From: Bacteroides gallinarum DSM 18171 = JCM 13658
GTDB lineage: Bacteria > Bacteroidota > Bacteroidia > Bacteroidales > Bacteroidaceae
Length of the DNA stretch: 64,000 bases
Direction of reading: 5' to 3'
Assembly: GCF_000374365.1 (NCBI RefSeq)
Contig: NZ_KB894123.1
Span: 1 to 64,000 of the forward strand
Shown: piece after piece, positions 36,061-47,975 of the stretch
Numbering within the stretch: position 1 is the first letter of the stretch
Layout of the letters: each line of letters begins with the position of its first letter
Made by a program: the position numbers and the translations under genes
The notes under the pieces: model-generated
What the model saw: only the letters and a program-made list of their open reading frames with translations
The model's database searches: none
Told to the model about the DNA's origin: nothing

Positions 36061-36141
36061 ATTATGAATTAGGGATAATGAATAGGCTGCACTATCGTAT
36101 CGTATGGCAATTCATCATCCGGAATTCAAAACTCATAATTA
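36061..36141. repeat. Imperfect inverted repeat between sufC and sufD
   Basis: ATTATGAATT (36061-36070) and GGATAATGAAT (36073-36083) recur inverted as ATTCATCATCCGGAATTC and CTCATAATT near 36111-36141. It can fold into a long imperfect hairpin. No T-run follows. Confidence 0.55.
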
Positions 36142-36147
36142 GATGAC

Positions 36148-37491
36148 ATGAGTGTAGAGCAACAATACATAGACCTTTTCTCCCAAACGGAAGCGATGAT
36201 ATGCCGGCACAGCGCCGAGGTGCTGAACGCTCCGCGCGCTGCCGCATTTGCCGACTTCGAGCGGCTCGGCTTTCCTACCCGCAAGACGGAGAAATACAAA
36301 TATACCGATGTCGGCAAGTTCTTCGAGCCCGACTACGGCCTGAACCTGAACCGGCTGGAAATACCGGTCAATCCTTACGAAGTGTTCAAGTGCGATGTGC
36401 CGAATATGAGCACTTCCCTTTACTTCGTGGTGAACGACGCCTTCTATAACAAGGCGCTGCCCAAGCCACACCTGCCCGAAGGTGTCGTATTCGGCGGTCT
36501 GAAAGACATGGCGGAGCAGCACCCGGAGCTGGTGAAGAAATATTACGGCAAGCTGGCGGATACCTCCAAAGACGGAGTGACAGCTTTCAATACAACCTTT
36601 GCGCAAGACGGCGTATTGCTGTACGTTCCCAAGAATGTAGTGGTGGAGAAACCTATCCAGTTGGTGAATATCCTGCGCGGCGACGTCAATTTCGTGGTGA
36701 ACCGCCGTGTGCTTATCATCCTGGAAGAAGGAGCGCAAGCCCGCCTCCTGGCGTGCGACCACGCAATGGACGGCGTTAACTTCCTTGCGACGCAAGTAAT
36801 TGAAGCCTTTATCGGCAAGAATGCCTCCTTCGACTTTTATGAACTGGAGGAAACACATACCAGCACGGTACGTATCAGCAACCTGTATGTCCGGCAGGAA
36901 GCCGACAGCAATGTGCTGCTGAACGGTATGACGCTGCACAACGGCACTACCCGCAATACGACCGAAGTCACCCTTGCCGGCGAGGGCGCCGAACTGAACC
37001 TCTGCGGCATGGCCATTACGGATAAGAACCAACATGTGGATAACCATACGGCGATAGACCATGCCGTGCCCAACTGTACCAGCAACGAGCTCTTCAAGTA
37101 TGTGCTCGATGACCGTTCCGTCGGTGCTTTTTCGGGTTTGGTACTGGTACGCCCCGGTGCGCAGCACACGGTTTCCCAGCAGACCAACCGTAACCTTTGC
37201 GCCACACGCGAGGCTCGTATGTACACCCAGCCGCAGTTGGAGATTTATGCCGACGATGTGAAGTGCAGCCACGGCGCTACGGTAGGCCAGCTCGATGAAA
37301 GCGCCCTGTTCTATATGCGGCAGCGCGGCATCTCCATGCGCGAAGCCCGTCTGTTGCTGATGTTCGCCTTCGTCAACGAGGTAATCGACACTATCCGCCT
37401 GGACGCCTTGAAAGACCGCCTGCACCTGTTGGTGGAGAAACGTTTCCGCGGCGAGCTGAATAAGTGCCAGGGATGTGCGATATGCAAATAA
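36148..37491 (+). CDS. sufD: Fe-S cluster assembly protein SufD
   Basis: This 447-residue partner of SufB and SufC shares the SufB beta-helix. GFPTRKTEKYKYTDVGKFF near residue 52 and the C-terminal CSHGATVGQLDESALFYMRQRGIS near 374 (motif split after the Leu) mark the family. It ends in CQGCAICK with three Cys, an uncommon tail. It lies in the suf operon between two hairpin-bearing gaps. Confidence 0.95.
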   Translation: MSVEQQYIDLFSQTEAMICRHSAEVLNAPRAAAFADFERLGFPTRKTEKYKYTDVGKFFEPDYGLNLNRLEIPVNPYEVFKCDVPNMSTSLYFVVNDAFYNKALPKPHLPEGVVFGGLKDMAEQHPELVKKYYGKLADTSKDGVTAFNTTFAQDGVLLYVPKNVVVEKPIQLVNILRGDVNFVVNRRVLIILEEGAQARLLACDHAMDGVNFLATQVIEAFIGKNASFDFYELEETHTSTVRISNLYVRQEADSNVLLNGMTLHNGTTRNTTEVTLAGEGAELNLCGMAITDKNQHVDNHTAIDHAVPNCTSNELFKYVLDDRSVGAFSGLVLVRPGAQHTVSQQTNRNLCATREARMYTQPQLEIYADDVKCSHGATVGQLDESALFYMRQRGISMREARLLLMFAFVNEVIDTIRLDALKDRLHLLVEKRFRGELNKCQGCAICK

Positions 37492-37498
37492 ATGATGA

Positions 37499-37572
37499 AT
37501 TATGGATTTCGCATAATGAATTGCCCTGCGGCATGACGACGCGCAGCCCGTTCATAAACCGAAATCCATAAT
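37499..37572. repeat. 13-bp perfect inverted repeat between sufD and sufS
   Basis: ATTATGGATTTCG (37499-37511) and CGAAATCCATAAT (37560-37572) are perfect complements across a 48-base loop. It ends 24 bases before sufS. Like the sufC-sufD repeat it belongs to an AATTATGAATT-type family. Confidence 0.7.
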
Positions 37573-37596
37573 CCGAAATTCATAACTCAACTAACT

Positions 37597-38808
37597 ATGG
37601 ACCTTCAAAAGATAAGAGCCGATTTTCCGATACTTTCCCGTGAGATATATGGTAAACCGCTGGTTTACTTCGATAACGGAGCCACTACGCAGAAGCCCCG
37701 CCAGGTGATAGACGCCATTACGGACGAGTACTACTCGGTCAATGCCAATGTGCACCGCGGCGTGCATTTCCTTTCGCAGCAGGCTACGGAACTGCACGAG
37801 GCATCCCGCGAAACGGTGCGGAAGTTTATCAACGCCGGCAGTACCGATGAAATCATCTTTACGCGGGGTACGACGGAAAGCATCAATCTGCTTGTATCCA
37901 GCTTCGGCGAGGAGTTTATGCAGGAGGGAGATGAAGTGATTCTCTCCGTCATGGAGCATCACAGCAACATCGTTCCCTGGCAACTGCTGGCCGCCAAAAG
38001 AGGCATCGCTATCAAGGTTATCCCGATGAGCGACGAAGGCGAACTGCTGCTGGACGAATACAAGCGGCTGTTTTCCGAACGTACCAAGATTGTCGGCGTG
38101 GCGCATGTATCCAATGTGCTGGGCACGGTAAATCCCGTAAAGGAGATGATACGCTACGCCCACGAACAAGGCGTCCCCGTACTTGTAGACGGCGCCCAAG
38201 CCATTCCGCATATGCCGGTGGATGTACGGGAGCTGGATGCCGATTTCTACGTCTTTTCCGGGCATAAGGTCTACGGACCTACCGGTGTGGGCGTGCTCTA
38301 CGGCAAGGAAGAATGGCTCGACAGGATGCCCCCCTACCAGGGTGGCGGCGAGATGATACAACACGTATCGTTCGAGCGGACTACCTTCAACGAACTGCCG
38401 TTCAAGTTCGAGGCGGGTACGCCCGATTACATCGGCACGACGGGGCTTGCCAAGGCGCTGGATTATGTTTCGGCAGTCGGCATGGAAGCTATCGCCGCCC
38501 ACGAGCACGAACTCACAACATATGCCACTGCCTGCCTGCGGGAAATTCCCGGCATGCGTATCTTCGGCGAGGCGAAAGAAAAAGGAAGCGTTATCTCCTT
38601 CCTCGTAGGCGACATCCACCATTTCGATATGGGCACTTTGCTCGACCGCCTCGGCATTGCCGTGCGTACGGGGCATCATTGCGCACAACCGCTGATGCAA
38701 CGCCTCGGCATCGAAGGCACGGTGCGCGCTTCCTTCGGCATGTATAATACGAAAGAGGAGATAGATACGCTGGTGGCAGCTATCGGCCGGGTAAGCAAAA
38801 TGTTCTGA
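37597..38808 (+). CDS. sufS: Cysteine desulfurase SufS
   Basis: This 403-residue PLP enzyme takes sulfur from cysteine for Fe-S clusters. The PLP lysine is in VFSGHKVYGPTGVGVLYG near residue 224. The active-site Cys is in VRTGHHCAQPLMQR near residue 363, with the short group-II loop of SufS. The N-terminal motif YFDNGATTQKP near 25 is conserved. It completes sufBCDS. No sufE or sufU gene is beside it. Confidence 0.96.
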   Translation: MDLQKIRADFPILSREIYGKPLVYFDNGATTQKPRQVIDAITDEYYSVNANVHRGVHFLSQQATELHEASRETVRKFINAGSTDEIIFTRGTTESINLLVSSFGEEFMQEGDEVILSVMEHHSNIVPWQLLAAKRGIAIKVIPMSDEGELLLDEYKRLFSERTKIVGVAHVSNVLGTVNPVKEMIRYAHEQGVPVLVDGAQAIPHMPVDVRELDADFYVFSGHKVYGPTGVGVLYGKEEWLDRMPPYQGGGEMIQHVSFERTTFNELPFKFEAGTPDYIGTTGLAKALDYVSAVGMEAIAAHEHELTTYATACLREIPGMRIFGEAKEKGSVISFLVGDIHHFDMGTLLDRLGIAVRTGHHCAQPLMQRLGIEGTVRASFGMYNTKEEIDTLVAAIGRVSKMF

Positions 38809-38874
38809 GAGCTTGCAACTTTTTCCGGCTCCTTTCCGTCTAATAATATACCGAGAACTTAAAAATACAATATT

Positions 38875-39195
38875 ATGTTAGTAACGACAACTCCAACTAT
38901 CGAAGGCGCCCGCATCGTCCGTTACTTCGGTATCGTCAGCGGCGAGACGATTATCGGCGCCAATGTATTCCGTGATTTCTTCGCCAGTATCCGCGATGTA
39001 GTGGGCGGACGCAGCGGTTCGTACGAAGAAGTGCTCCGCGAGGCCAAAGACACGGCGCTCCGCGAGATGCAGGAGCAAGCCCGCCTGTTGGGTGCGAATG
39101 CCGTAATCGGCGTAGACCTCGATTACGAAACCGTGGGCGGCAGCGGCAGCATGCTAATGGTAACCGCCTGCGGCACGGCTGTAACGATAGAATAA
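38875..39195 (+). CDS. YbjQ family (heavy-metal-binding domain) protein
   Basis: This 106-residue protein fits the YbjQ/UPF0145 family: [20 protein letters not shown] at the start, [19 protein letters not shown] near 30, and [17 protein letters not shown] near 80. Members form pentamers with unknown function. It lies 66 bases after sufS and is followed by a terminator. Confidence 0.9.
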   Translation: MLVTTTPTIEGARIVRYFGIVSGETIIGANVFRDFFASIRDVVGGRSGSYEEVLREAKDTALREMQEQARLLGANAVIGVDLDYETVGGSGSMLMVTACGTAVTIE

Positions 39196-39206
39196 AGACC
39201 GTATCG

Positions 39207-39236
39207 CCTGCCCGTACCGGGCGGGTGATATTGTTT
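39207..39236 (+). terminator. Terminator after the ybjQ-like gene
   Basis: CCTGCCCG (39207-39214), loop TAC and CGGGCGGG (39218-39225) form an 8-bp stem with one T-G pair. TGATATTG and then TTTTT follow. Confidence 0.55.
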
Positions 39237-39267
39237 TTCCAGGGCTCGGCATAAATTCGGTTAATCG

Positions 39268-39299
39268 TTTGCTTATTTCATTCCAAATCAATACTTTTA
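39268..39299 (+). promoter_or_regulatory. Promoter of the membrane pyrophosphatase gene
   Basis: TTTG (39268-39271), a 20-base spacer and TACTTTTA (39292-39299, one mismatch to TAnnTTTG) precede ATG 39334. Confidence 0.45.
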
Positions 39300-39333
39300 G
39301 GCTTTCGTTCAACCTTTTAATACGATTTATGCT

Positions 39334-41535
39334 ATGGACCGATTGCTTTTCTGGCTGGTTCCAGCCGCTTCCATTCTGGCACTCTGCTTTGCCTGGTATT
39401 TCCACCGTCAGATGATGAAAGAGAGCGAGGGCACTCCTCAGATGATGAAGATTGCCGCCGCCGTGCGCAAAGGCGCCATGTCCTACCTCCGCCAACAATA
39501 TAAGATTGTGGGCTGGGTGTTCCTGGGGCTGGTAATTCTTTTCTCGATTATGGCTTACGGCTTCGGCGTCCAGAACTCCTGGGTTCCGATAGCCTTCCTT
39601 ACCGGTGGGTTCTTCTCCGGGCTTTCCGGTTTTCTCGGTATGAAGACAGCCACGTATGCCTCGGCACGTACGGCAAATGCTGCGCGCACCTCCCTGAATG
39701 CCGGCTTGCGCATCGCTTTCCGCAGCGGTGCGGTAATGGGGCTGGTAGTAGTGGGGCTCGGTCTGCTCGATATATCCTTCTGGTATCTGCTGCTCAATGC
39801 GGTAATTCCCGTGGATGTAATGACACCTACCCATAAGCTTTGCATCATCACCACCACAATGCTCACATTCGGTATGGGAGCCTCCACCCAGGCGTTGTTC
39901 GCACGTGTGGGCGGCGGTATCTATACGAAAGCCGCCGACGTAGGCGCCGACCTCGTGGGCAAGGTAGAGGCGGGCATCCCCGAGGACGACCCGCGCAACC
40001 CCGCAACCATTGCCGACAATGTAGGCGACAATGTGGGCGACGTTGCCGGTATGGGCGCCGACCTGTACGAAAGCTATTGCGGCTCTATCCTCGCCACGGC
40101 CGCCCTCGGCGCAGCCGCCTTTATCCATTCGGGAGACACGCTGATGCAGTTCAAGGCGGTTATCGCCCCGATGCTGATTGCCGCTGTGGGAATTATCCTG
40201 TCCATTATAGGTATCTTCTCCGTGCGTACCAGGGAGAATGCCAAAATGAAAGATTTGCTGAACTCCCTTGCTTTCGGTACTAACCTGAGTTCGGTGCTGA
40301 TAGTCGTTGCCACCTTCCTCATCCTCTGGCTGCTGAAGCTGGATAACTGGATGTGGATTTCCTGTTCGGTGGTTGTAGGTTTGATAGTGGGTATCATCAT
40401 CGGCCGTTCTACGGAATACTACACCTCCCAGTCCTACCGTCCCACCCAGAAACTGAGCGAGAGCGGCAAGACAGGCCCTGCCACAGTCATTATCTTCGGT
40501 ATCGGCCTGGGCATGCTCTCCACCGCCATTCCGGTCATTGCCGTAGTGGTAGGCATCATCGCTTCTTATCTTTTCGCTTCCGGTTTCGACTTTTCCAATG
40601 TAGGTCTGGGGCTTTACGGCATCGGTATCGCTGCCGTGGGCATGCTCTCTACGTTGGGCATTACACTGGCTACGGATGCTTACGGTCCCATTGCCGATAA
40701 TGCCGGCGGCAATGCGGAGATGTCCGGCTTGGGCGAAGAAGTGCGCAGACGTACCGATGCGCTCGACTCTTTGGGCAATACGACGGCCGCTACGGGCAAA
40801 GGTTTCGCTATCGGCTCGGCAGCGCTGACGGGGCTTGCCCTGCTCGCATCCTATATCGAGGAAATCCGTATCGGCCTTACCCGCCTGGGTACTACCGATA
40901 TCTTCGTGGGCGGCGAAACGGTATCCGTGCAGGACGCTACTTTCTTCGACTTCATGCACCATTACGATGTTACGCTGATGAATCCCAAGGTACTCTCGGG
41001 CATGTTCCTCGGCAGTATGATGGCCTTCCTGTTCTGTGGGCTGACGATGAATGCCGTAGGCCGTGCCGCCGCCCATATGGTAGACGAGGTGCGCCGCCAG
41101 TTCCGCGAGATAAAAGGCATCCTTACGGGCGAGGCGGAACCCGACTACGAACGTTGCGTTGCCATTTCTACGAAAGGCGCGCAGCGCGAAATGGTAGTGC
41201 CGTCGCTGATAGCCATTGTAGCCCCTATCCTGACCGGCCTCGTGTTCGGCGTTCCCGGCGTGTTGGGGTTGCTTATCGGCGGGCTCAGCAGCGGTTTCGT
41301 GCTTGCTATCTTCATGGCTAATGCCGGCGGTGCATGGGATAACGCCAAGAAGTATGTGGAAGAAGGAAACTTCGGCGGCAAAGGCAGCGAGGTACATAAA
41401 GCCACCGTTGTGGGCGATACCGTAGGCGACCCGTTTAAAGATACTTCCGGTCCGAGCCTCAATATCCTTATCAAGCTGATGAGCATGGTAGCTATCGTTA
41501 TGGCGGGGCTCACCGTGGCGTGGAGCTTGTTCTGA
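39334..41535 (+). CDS. hppA: Membrane-bound, K+-dependent ion-pumping pyrophosphatase
   Basis: This 733-residue protein has about 16 membrane helices and couples pyrophosphate hydrolysis to ion pumping across the inner membrane. The substrate site is in [18 protein letters not shown] near residue 208 and [18 protein letters not shown] near 228; a second site is in [20 protein letters not shown] near 690. [14 protein letters not shown] near 488 has Ala where K+-independent pumps have Lys, so it should be K+-dependent. Bacteroides members of this class have been shown to move Na+ and H+; which ion is used here cannot be read. Confidence 0.93.
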   Translation: MDRLLFWLVPAASILALCFAWYFHRQMMKESEGTPQMMKIAAAVRKGAMSYLRQQYKIVGWVFLGLVILFSIMAYGFGVQNSWVPIAFLTGGFFSGLSGFLGMKTATYASARTANAARTSLNAGLRIAFRSGAVMGLVVVGLGLLDISFWYLLLNAVIPVDVMTPTHKLCIITTTMLTFGMGASTQALFARVGGGIYTKAADVGADLVGKVEAGIPEDDPRNPATIADNVGDNVGDVAGMGADLYESYCGSILATAALGAAAFIHSGDTLMQFKAVIAPMLIAAVGIILSIIGIFSVRTRENAKMKDLLNSLAFGTNLSSVLIVVATFLILWLLKLDNWMWISCSVVVGLIVGIIIGRSTEYYTSQSYRPTQKLSESGKTGPATVIIFGIGLGMLSTAIPVIAVVVGIIASYLFASGFDFSNVGLGLYGIGIAAVGMLSTLGITLATDAYGPIADNAGGNAEMSGLGEEVRRRTDALDSLGNTTAATGKGFAIGSAALTGLALLASYIEEIRIGLTRLGTTDIFVGGETVSVQDATFFDFMHHYDVTLMNPKVLSGMFLGSMMAFLFCGLTMNAVGRAAAHMVDEVRRQFREIKGILTGEAEPDYERCVAISTKGAQREMVVPSLIAIVAPILTGLVFGVPGVLGLLIGGLSSGFVLAIFMANAGGAWDNAKKYVEEGNFGGKGSEVHKATVVGDTVGDPFKDTSGPSLNILIKLMSMVAIVMAGLTVAWSLF

Positions 41536-41588
41536 TAAGAGATACCCGAGCATAAAATTGAAAAAGAGGGTATCAAAACCCAATATTG

Positions 41589-41632
41589 AAGTGCACCCCA
41601 AAAGTTAGACATAAAACTTTTAGGGTGCACTT
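41589..41632. repeat. Hairpin with IS3-like GTGCACCCC...AAAAGTT arms
   Basis: AAGTGCACCC followed by CAAAAGTT (41589-41606) is the near complement of 41615-41632 around an 8-base loop. TTATTTTTG follows, so it may terminate hppA. The arm resembles ends of IS3-family elements, so a solo remnant is possible. Confidence 0.55.
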
Positions 41633-41687
41633 TATTTTTGAAAAGATGAACTTTTAATCTGAAATTCGAGCACTCTGAAAGACAAAA

Positions 41688-41734
41688 GAAAGGGTCGTAT
41701 CATTACTCAAAACGGAGCTTGATACGACCCTTTC
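41688..41734. terminator. 14-bp perfect inverted repeat, probable bidirectional terminator
   Basis: GAAAGGGTCGTATC (41688-41701) and its exact complement (41721-41734) enclose a 19-base loop. It sits between convergent hppA and the GH63-like gene. Confidence 0.6.
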
Positions 41735-41847
41735 AGTTATTATAGTTACAATCCGTAACTTTTAAGAGTAGTCATTTTGTTTCGACACATTTGTCGTTTC
41801 ATGGAAGGAAAAAGAAACTTCCTGTAAGGCAAATGCCTGAGAGGGCA

Positions 41848-43785
41848 TTACTTGAGCACCTTTCCGTAGTCATCATACAACATTAGCAAGTGCGAGGAGC
41901 TCCAACTGAAATGCGGAGCCTTAAGCCGCTCGCCCGTATGCGTTCCATAGTTCTCGTGTATCGGCGCTCCCTCTTTCAGGCCGCTGAGACGATCGAATAC
42001 CTGCAATGTATACCGGTCTGCAAGTTCGTTATAACCGTAGTTGCGCAACCCCCGAATGGCGAAATACGTCTGGTCTAACCATATGGGGCCACGCCAATAC
42101 CCACGCGGATTGTACTTGGGATTGTCTGCCGCAACAGTCGGGAAGGGGATATAGGTAGAGAATTTGGCAGTATCCTGAAGCATGGGCAACATACTGTCCA
42201 CTTGTTCCTGTGTGGCAACTTCCGTCCATAGCGGGGTATAGGCTTCGCATCCCGGTTCGCGGATGAAAGAGCCGTCTTTCAGGCGACGGTCGAAGAAAAA
42301 GTTCATCTCCTTGTCGAAGAAGTAGCCGGCCACCCGGTCGCTATAATCGGGAGCGTCGAAGGGTATGCCCAGCAGCCCGGCGAATTTCTTCAGCAGCTTG
42401 CATTCCAATGCAAGGTAGGCGTTCAGGTCTACACTTTCCTGGTCTATGCTCCAAGCATCGTCGGCGCCTTTGTTTTTCAGCATTACGGCATTGTCGAAGC
42501 GGATAGCATTGTCCATGCCGCTCTCCCATGCGGCGGCTTCGAGTGTTCCGTCGGTGGAGCCGTATTCGCACATGCCGTTTTGGTTATGGTCGCGTTTTTT
42601 GTACCACCATTTGTAGTAAGAGAGCAGTTGCGGATACATTTCCGCCACGAAAGCGGTGTCGCCGGTGTGCGTAAAGATTTCGTCTACCGCCCAGCATACC
42701 AAAGGCGGCTTGCTGTCACGGGCATTGTTTTCGGACGGGTCGGTGTAGATACAGTCTATTATCATTCCGTCGGGTTGCTGGTAGTCGAACATGGCGCGGA
42801 TATTGTTCTTTGCCAGTTCGGGGTCGAACTTGGCTGTTCCCGCACTGAAACGCCAGGTGTCCCATGCCCAGAAACCTACGAAGTAACCTACGGCATGGCT
42901 GGGGATGATGCCCTCGTGCAGCAGTCCGCCGCGATGCGTCCGCCAGTTCGAGATAAGCGTTGTTACGGCTTTCACGGCGATGCGGTCGTATTCGGGCTTC
43001 ATGTCGGTACGCAGAATCTTCTTTAAGTAGCCTTCCCAGCGGTCGGAGTTGGCGCGCAGCGCCTCGTCCGGATTGTTGAGCAGCGCGGTGATGTTCTGTA
43101 TGCCGGCAGTCAGCTCCCTTTCGGAAGTAAAGAAAGAGATAGCTATGTTGGTTTGCCCTTTCGGATTGTGCAGTACGGCAGTATAGTTGTCGTCGAGCTT
43201 TGTCAAAGTAACCTCCGGTGTAAATGTCACCACTACGCTTTCGCCGCTGGGATGACGTGCTATGACCGAATTTTGCTCTACGCTTATCGTAACATCCTTG
43301 TCCCATTGGCTGCCTGTAAATACCAGCCCGCCCGTATCATCGGTATCGATACGCAGCAAGGCGGTGGTGGCATCGGTGAAGTTCAGGCGCTGGCAGATTG
43401 TCCCCTTGCCGGAATGTGCAGACATATACAGTTCGCCCGGGTAGTAACACGTAGAGTCGGGTACGAAGCTTTCTTCGGGAGCCTCGGCAAACCTTACCGT
43501 TACGGCAGACTGCGCTATCCATTGGCGGCGGAACATATCGAGGCTGAAAGGGCCGCAGAAGCCGTTTACCCATTTATCCTTTTCGGGCAGGGTGAACCCC
43601 ATCCACGAACCGGCATCGGTAAACCAGCCGTAGCATCGGTGCAAGGTGTCGGGCGTATAGGCTATATCCAGGATATTGTCGAAAGCATATCTTTTCTCCG
43701 TTATAGTCTTGCTACCTGATTGGCAGGCGGCGACGCCTGCAATCAGTAGCGATAGACAAATAAAATATCTTACTTTATGTAGCAT
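41848..43785 (-). CDS. GH63/MGH1-type glycoside hydrolase, lipoprotein
   Basis: From ATG 43785 the product has 645 residues and a lipoprotein signal (MLHKVRYFICLSLLIAGVAAC, Cys21). An N-terminal beta-sandwich (25-230) precedes an (alpha/alpha)6 barrel. The barrel carries GFWAWDTWRFSAGTAKFD near 305, KPPLVCWAVDEIF near 360, and GRYWRGPIWLDQTYF-like YWRGPIWLDQTYFAIRG near 575. This is the trehalase/glucosidase GH63-like pattern. I preferred 43785 over the frame start 43812, which would overlap the GH2 gene and spoil the signal. It lies 14 bases after GH2 and probably trims glucosides. Confidence 0.85.
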   Translation of the reverse strand: MLHKVRYFICLSLLIAGVAACQSGSKTITEKRYAFDNILDIAYTPDTLHRCYGWFTDAGSWMGFTLPEKDKWVNGFCGPFSLDMFRRQWIAQSAVTVRFAEAPEESFVPDSTCYYPGELYMSAHSGKGTICQRLNFTDATTALLRIDTDDTGGLVFTGSQWDKDVTISVEQNSVIARHPSGESVVVTFTPEVTLTKLDDNYTAVLHNPKGQTNIAISFFTSERELTAGIQNITALLNNPDEALRANSDRWEGYLKKILRTDMKPEYDRIAVKAVTTLISNWRTHRGGLLHEGIIPSHAVGYFVGFWAWDTWRFSAGTAKFDPELAKNNIRAMFDYQQPDGMIIDCIYTDPSENNARDSKPPLVCWAVDEIFTHTGDTAFVAEMYPQLLSYYKWWYKKRDHNQNGMCEYGSTDGTLEAAAWESGMDNAIRFDNAVMLKNKGADDAWSIDQESVDLNAYLALECKLLKKFAGLLGIPFDAPDYSDRVAGYFFDKEMNFFFDRRLKDGSFIREPGCEAYTPLWTEVATQEQVDSMLPMLQDTAKFSTYIPFPTVAADNPKYNPRGYWRGPIWLDQTYFAIRGLRNYGYNELADRYTLQVFDRLSGLKEGAPIHENYGTHTGERLKAPHFSWSSSHLLMLYDDYGKVLK

Positions 43786-43799
43786 AACTTCAAGTCTTT

Positions 43800-46964
<3,165 letters not shown>

Positions 46965-46972
46965 TTATAGAT

Positions 46973-47578
46973 TTATATCGAACAGAACAGGGTTACCAGG
47001 AACGGTACGCTGAAATCGACTACGAATCCGTGGAATATGGAAACTACGACGAATTGTTGTCCTGCCGTACGGGTAATGATAGGGAGCGTGGTATCCATTG
47101 TAGTGGCTCCTCCGGCGGATATAGGCGCCAGGTTGCCGAACCACCGTACCAGTAAAGGGGCGGCAAGCAGCGTCAGGATTTCACGGCTGATATTGGCAAG
47201 CAGGGCGATAGTTCCTAATTCGGCTCCTTTGTATTCGGTAATGAAGATACTGGAGAGCGAATAGTATCCGAAGCCCGAGCCGATAGCCAGGCAATCCGTA
47301 ACGGAGCGGTGAGTCAGGATGAGGCTGACTGCCGCAGAACCTGCCAGCGTACCCAATATAGTCATTATGGGCAGAAAAACCAGCCGGGGATTAAGCGAAC
47401 GGAAGTTTTTCAATGTCTGGGGGTCGTTGCCCACACTCAGTCCTACGCTGAACATCAATGCGCAAAGGGCGTAGTAGCTGATTTGGCTGTCCATGACGAG
47501 GTCTACGGGTATCAGGCGGAAAACTCCGCAAAGCGTACCCAGGACGAAGAAACCGACTATGATAAGACTTCCTTTCAT
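46973..47578 (-). CDS. LysO family lysine exporter, larger part
   Basis: This 201-residue membrane protein has about six helices. It matches the C-terminal part of LysO (Lys_export): VGLSVGNDPQTLKNFRSL near 42, GFGYYSLSSIFITEYKGAELGTIALLANI near 100, and the family end in PISAGGATTMDTTLPII. LysO exports lysine and similar compounds. Here the family's usual single protein is encoded in two genes that overlap by 4 bases (47575-47578). Confidence 0.88.
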   Translation of the reverse strand: MKGSLIIVGFFVLGTLCGVFRLIPVDLVMDSQISYYALCALMFSVGLSVGNDPQTLKNFRSLNPRLVFLPIMTILGTLAGSAAVSLILTHRSVTDCLAIGSGFGYYSLSSIFITEYKGAELGTIALLANISREILTLLAAPLLVRWFGNLAPISAGGATTMDTTLPIITRTAGQQFVVVSIFHGFVVDFSVPFLVTLFCSI

Positions 47579-47853
47579 ACCCGTTCTCCTTTCCTTTTAT
47601 ATAAGACCCTCCACAATGCCCAGGCAGCAACGACGCTTCCCAGGGTTCCGCCCAGGGTCAGTACGACCGCTTCCAGTCCTATGGTATGCAGCCCTTTGAT
47701 AATCTGTTCGTTTCCGCCTACCTCGATGCCGAGGATAAAGAGCAGTATCCAGATTAGCACTGTGATAATGGTATGGATTCTACGTAAATTCCGTTTCCGT
47801 AAGAGGTAGCCCAGCAGCATTCCTGCGAGCATCAGTCCGATAATTATAAACAT
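47575..47853 (-). CDS. LysO family lysine exporter, N-terminal part
   Basis: This 92-residue protein with about three membrane helices matches the N-terminal part of LysO (GLMLAGMLLGYLLRKRNLRR and LFILGIEVGGNEQIIKGL). Its stop overlaps the start of the second half by 4 bases, an arrangement that favours joint synthesis. The pair lies between susD and the GH2 gene on the same strand, with a 122-base gap to susD. Confidence 0.82.
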   Translation of the reverse strand: MFIIIGLMLAGMLLGYLLRKRNLRRIHTIITVLIWILLFILGIEVGGNEQIIKGLHTIGLEAVVLTLGGTLGSVVAAWALWRVLYKRKGERV

Positions 47854-47975
47854 ATCTGTTGTCGTTTGATTTTAAGGGCAAAGATAATGCAATTTGCGCA
47901 AAGGCAAGAATCAGACAGGGCAAGACGATATTATTCGGAAGGCATATACCGCCTTGCCCGGATTGCCGGATTAGG

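Larger units (their letters stand above)
41536..41847. other. Convergent intergenic region with two hairpins
   Basis: The 312 bases between hppA and the GH63-like gene hold two inverted repeats (41589-41632 and 41688-41734) and no gene. Confidence 0.6.

Noticed and set aside
39154-41601. 815-codon minus-strand frame
   Set aside because: It is antisense to hppA and His/Gly/Ala-rich with no domain; hppA is certain.
41589-41632. Complete insertion sequence
   Set aside because: Only a short hairpin like an IS3-type end is present, with no transposase between it and neighbours.
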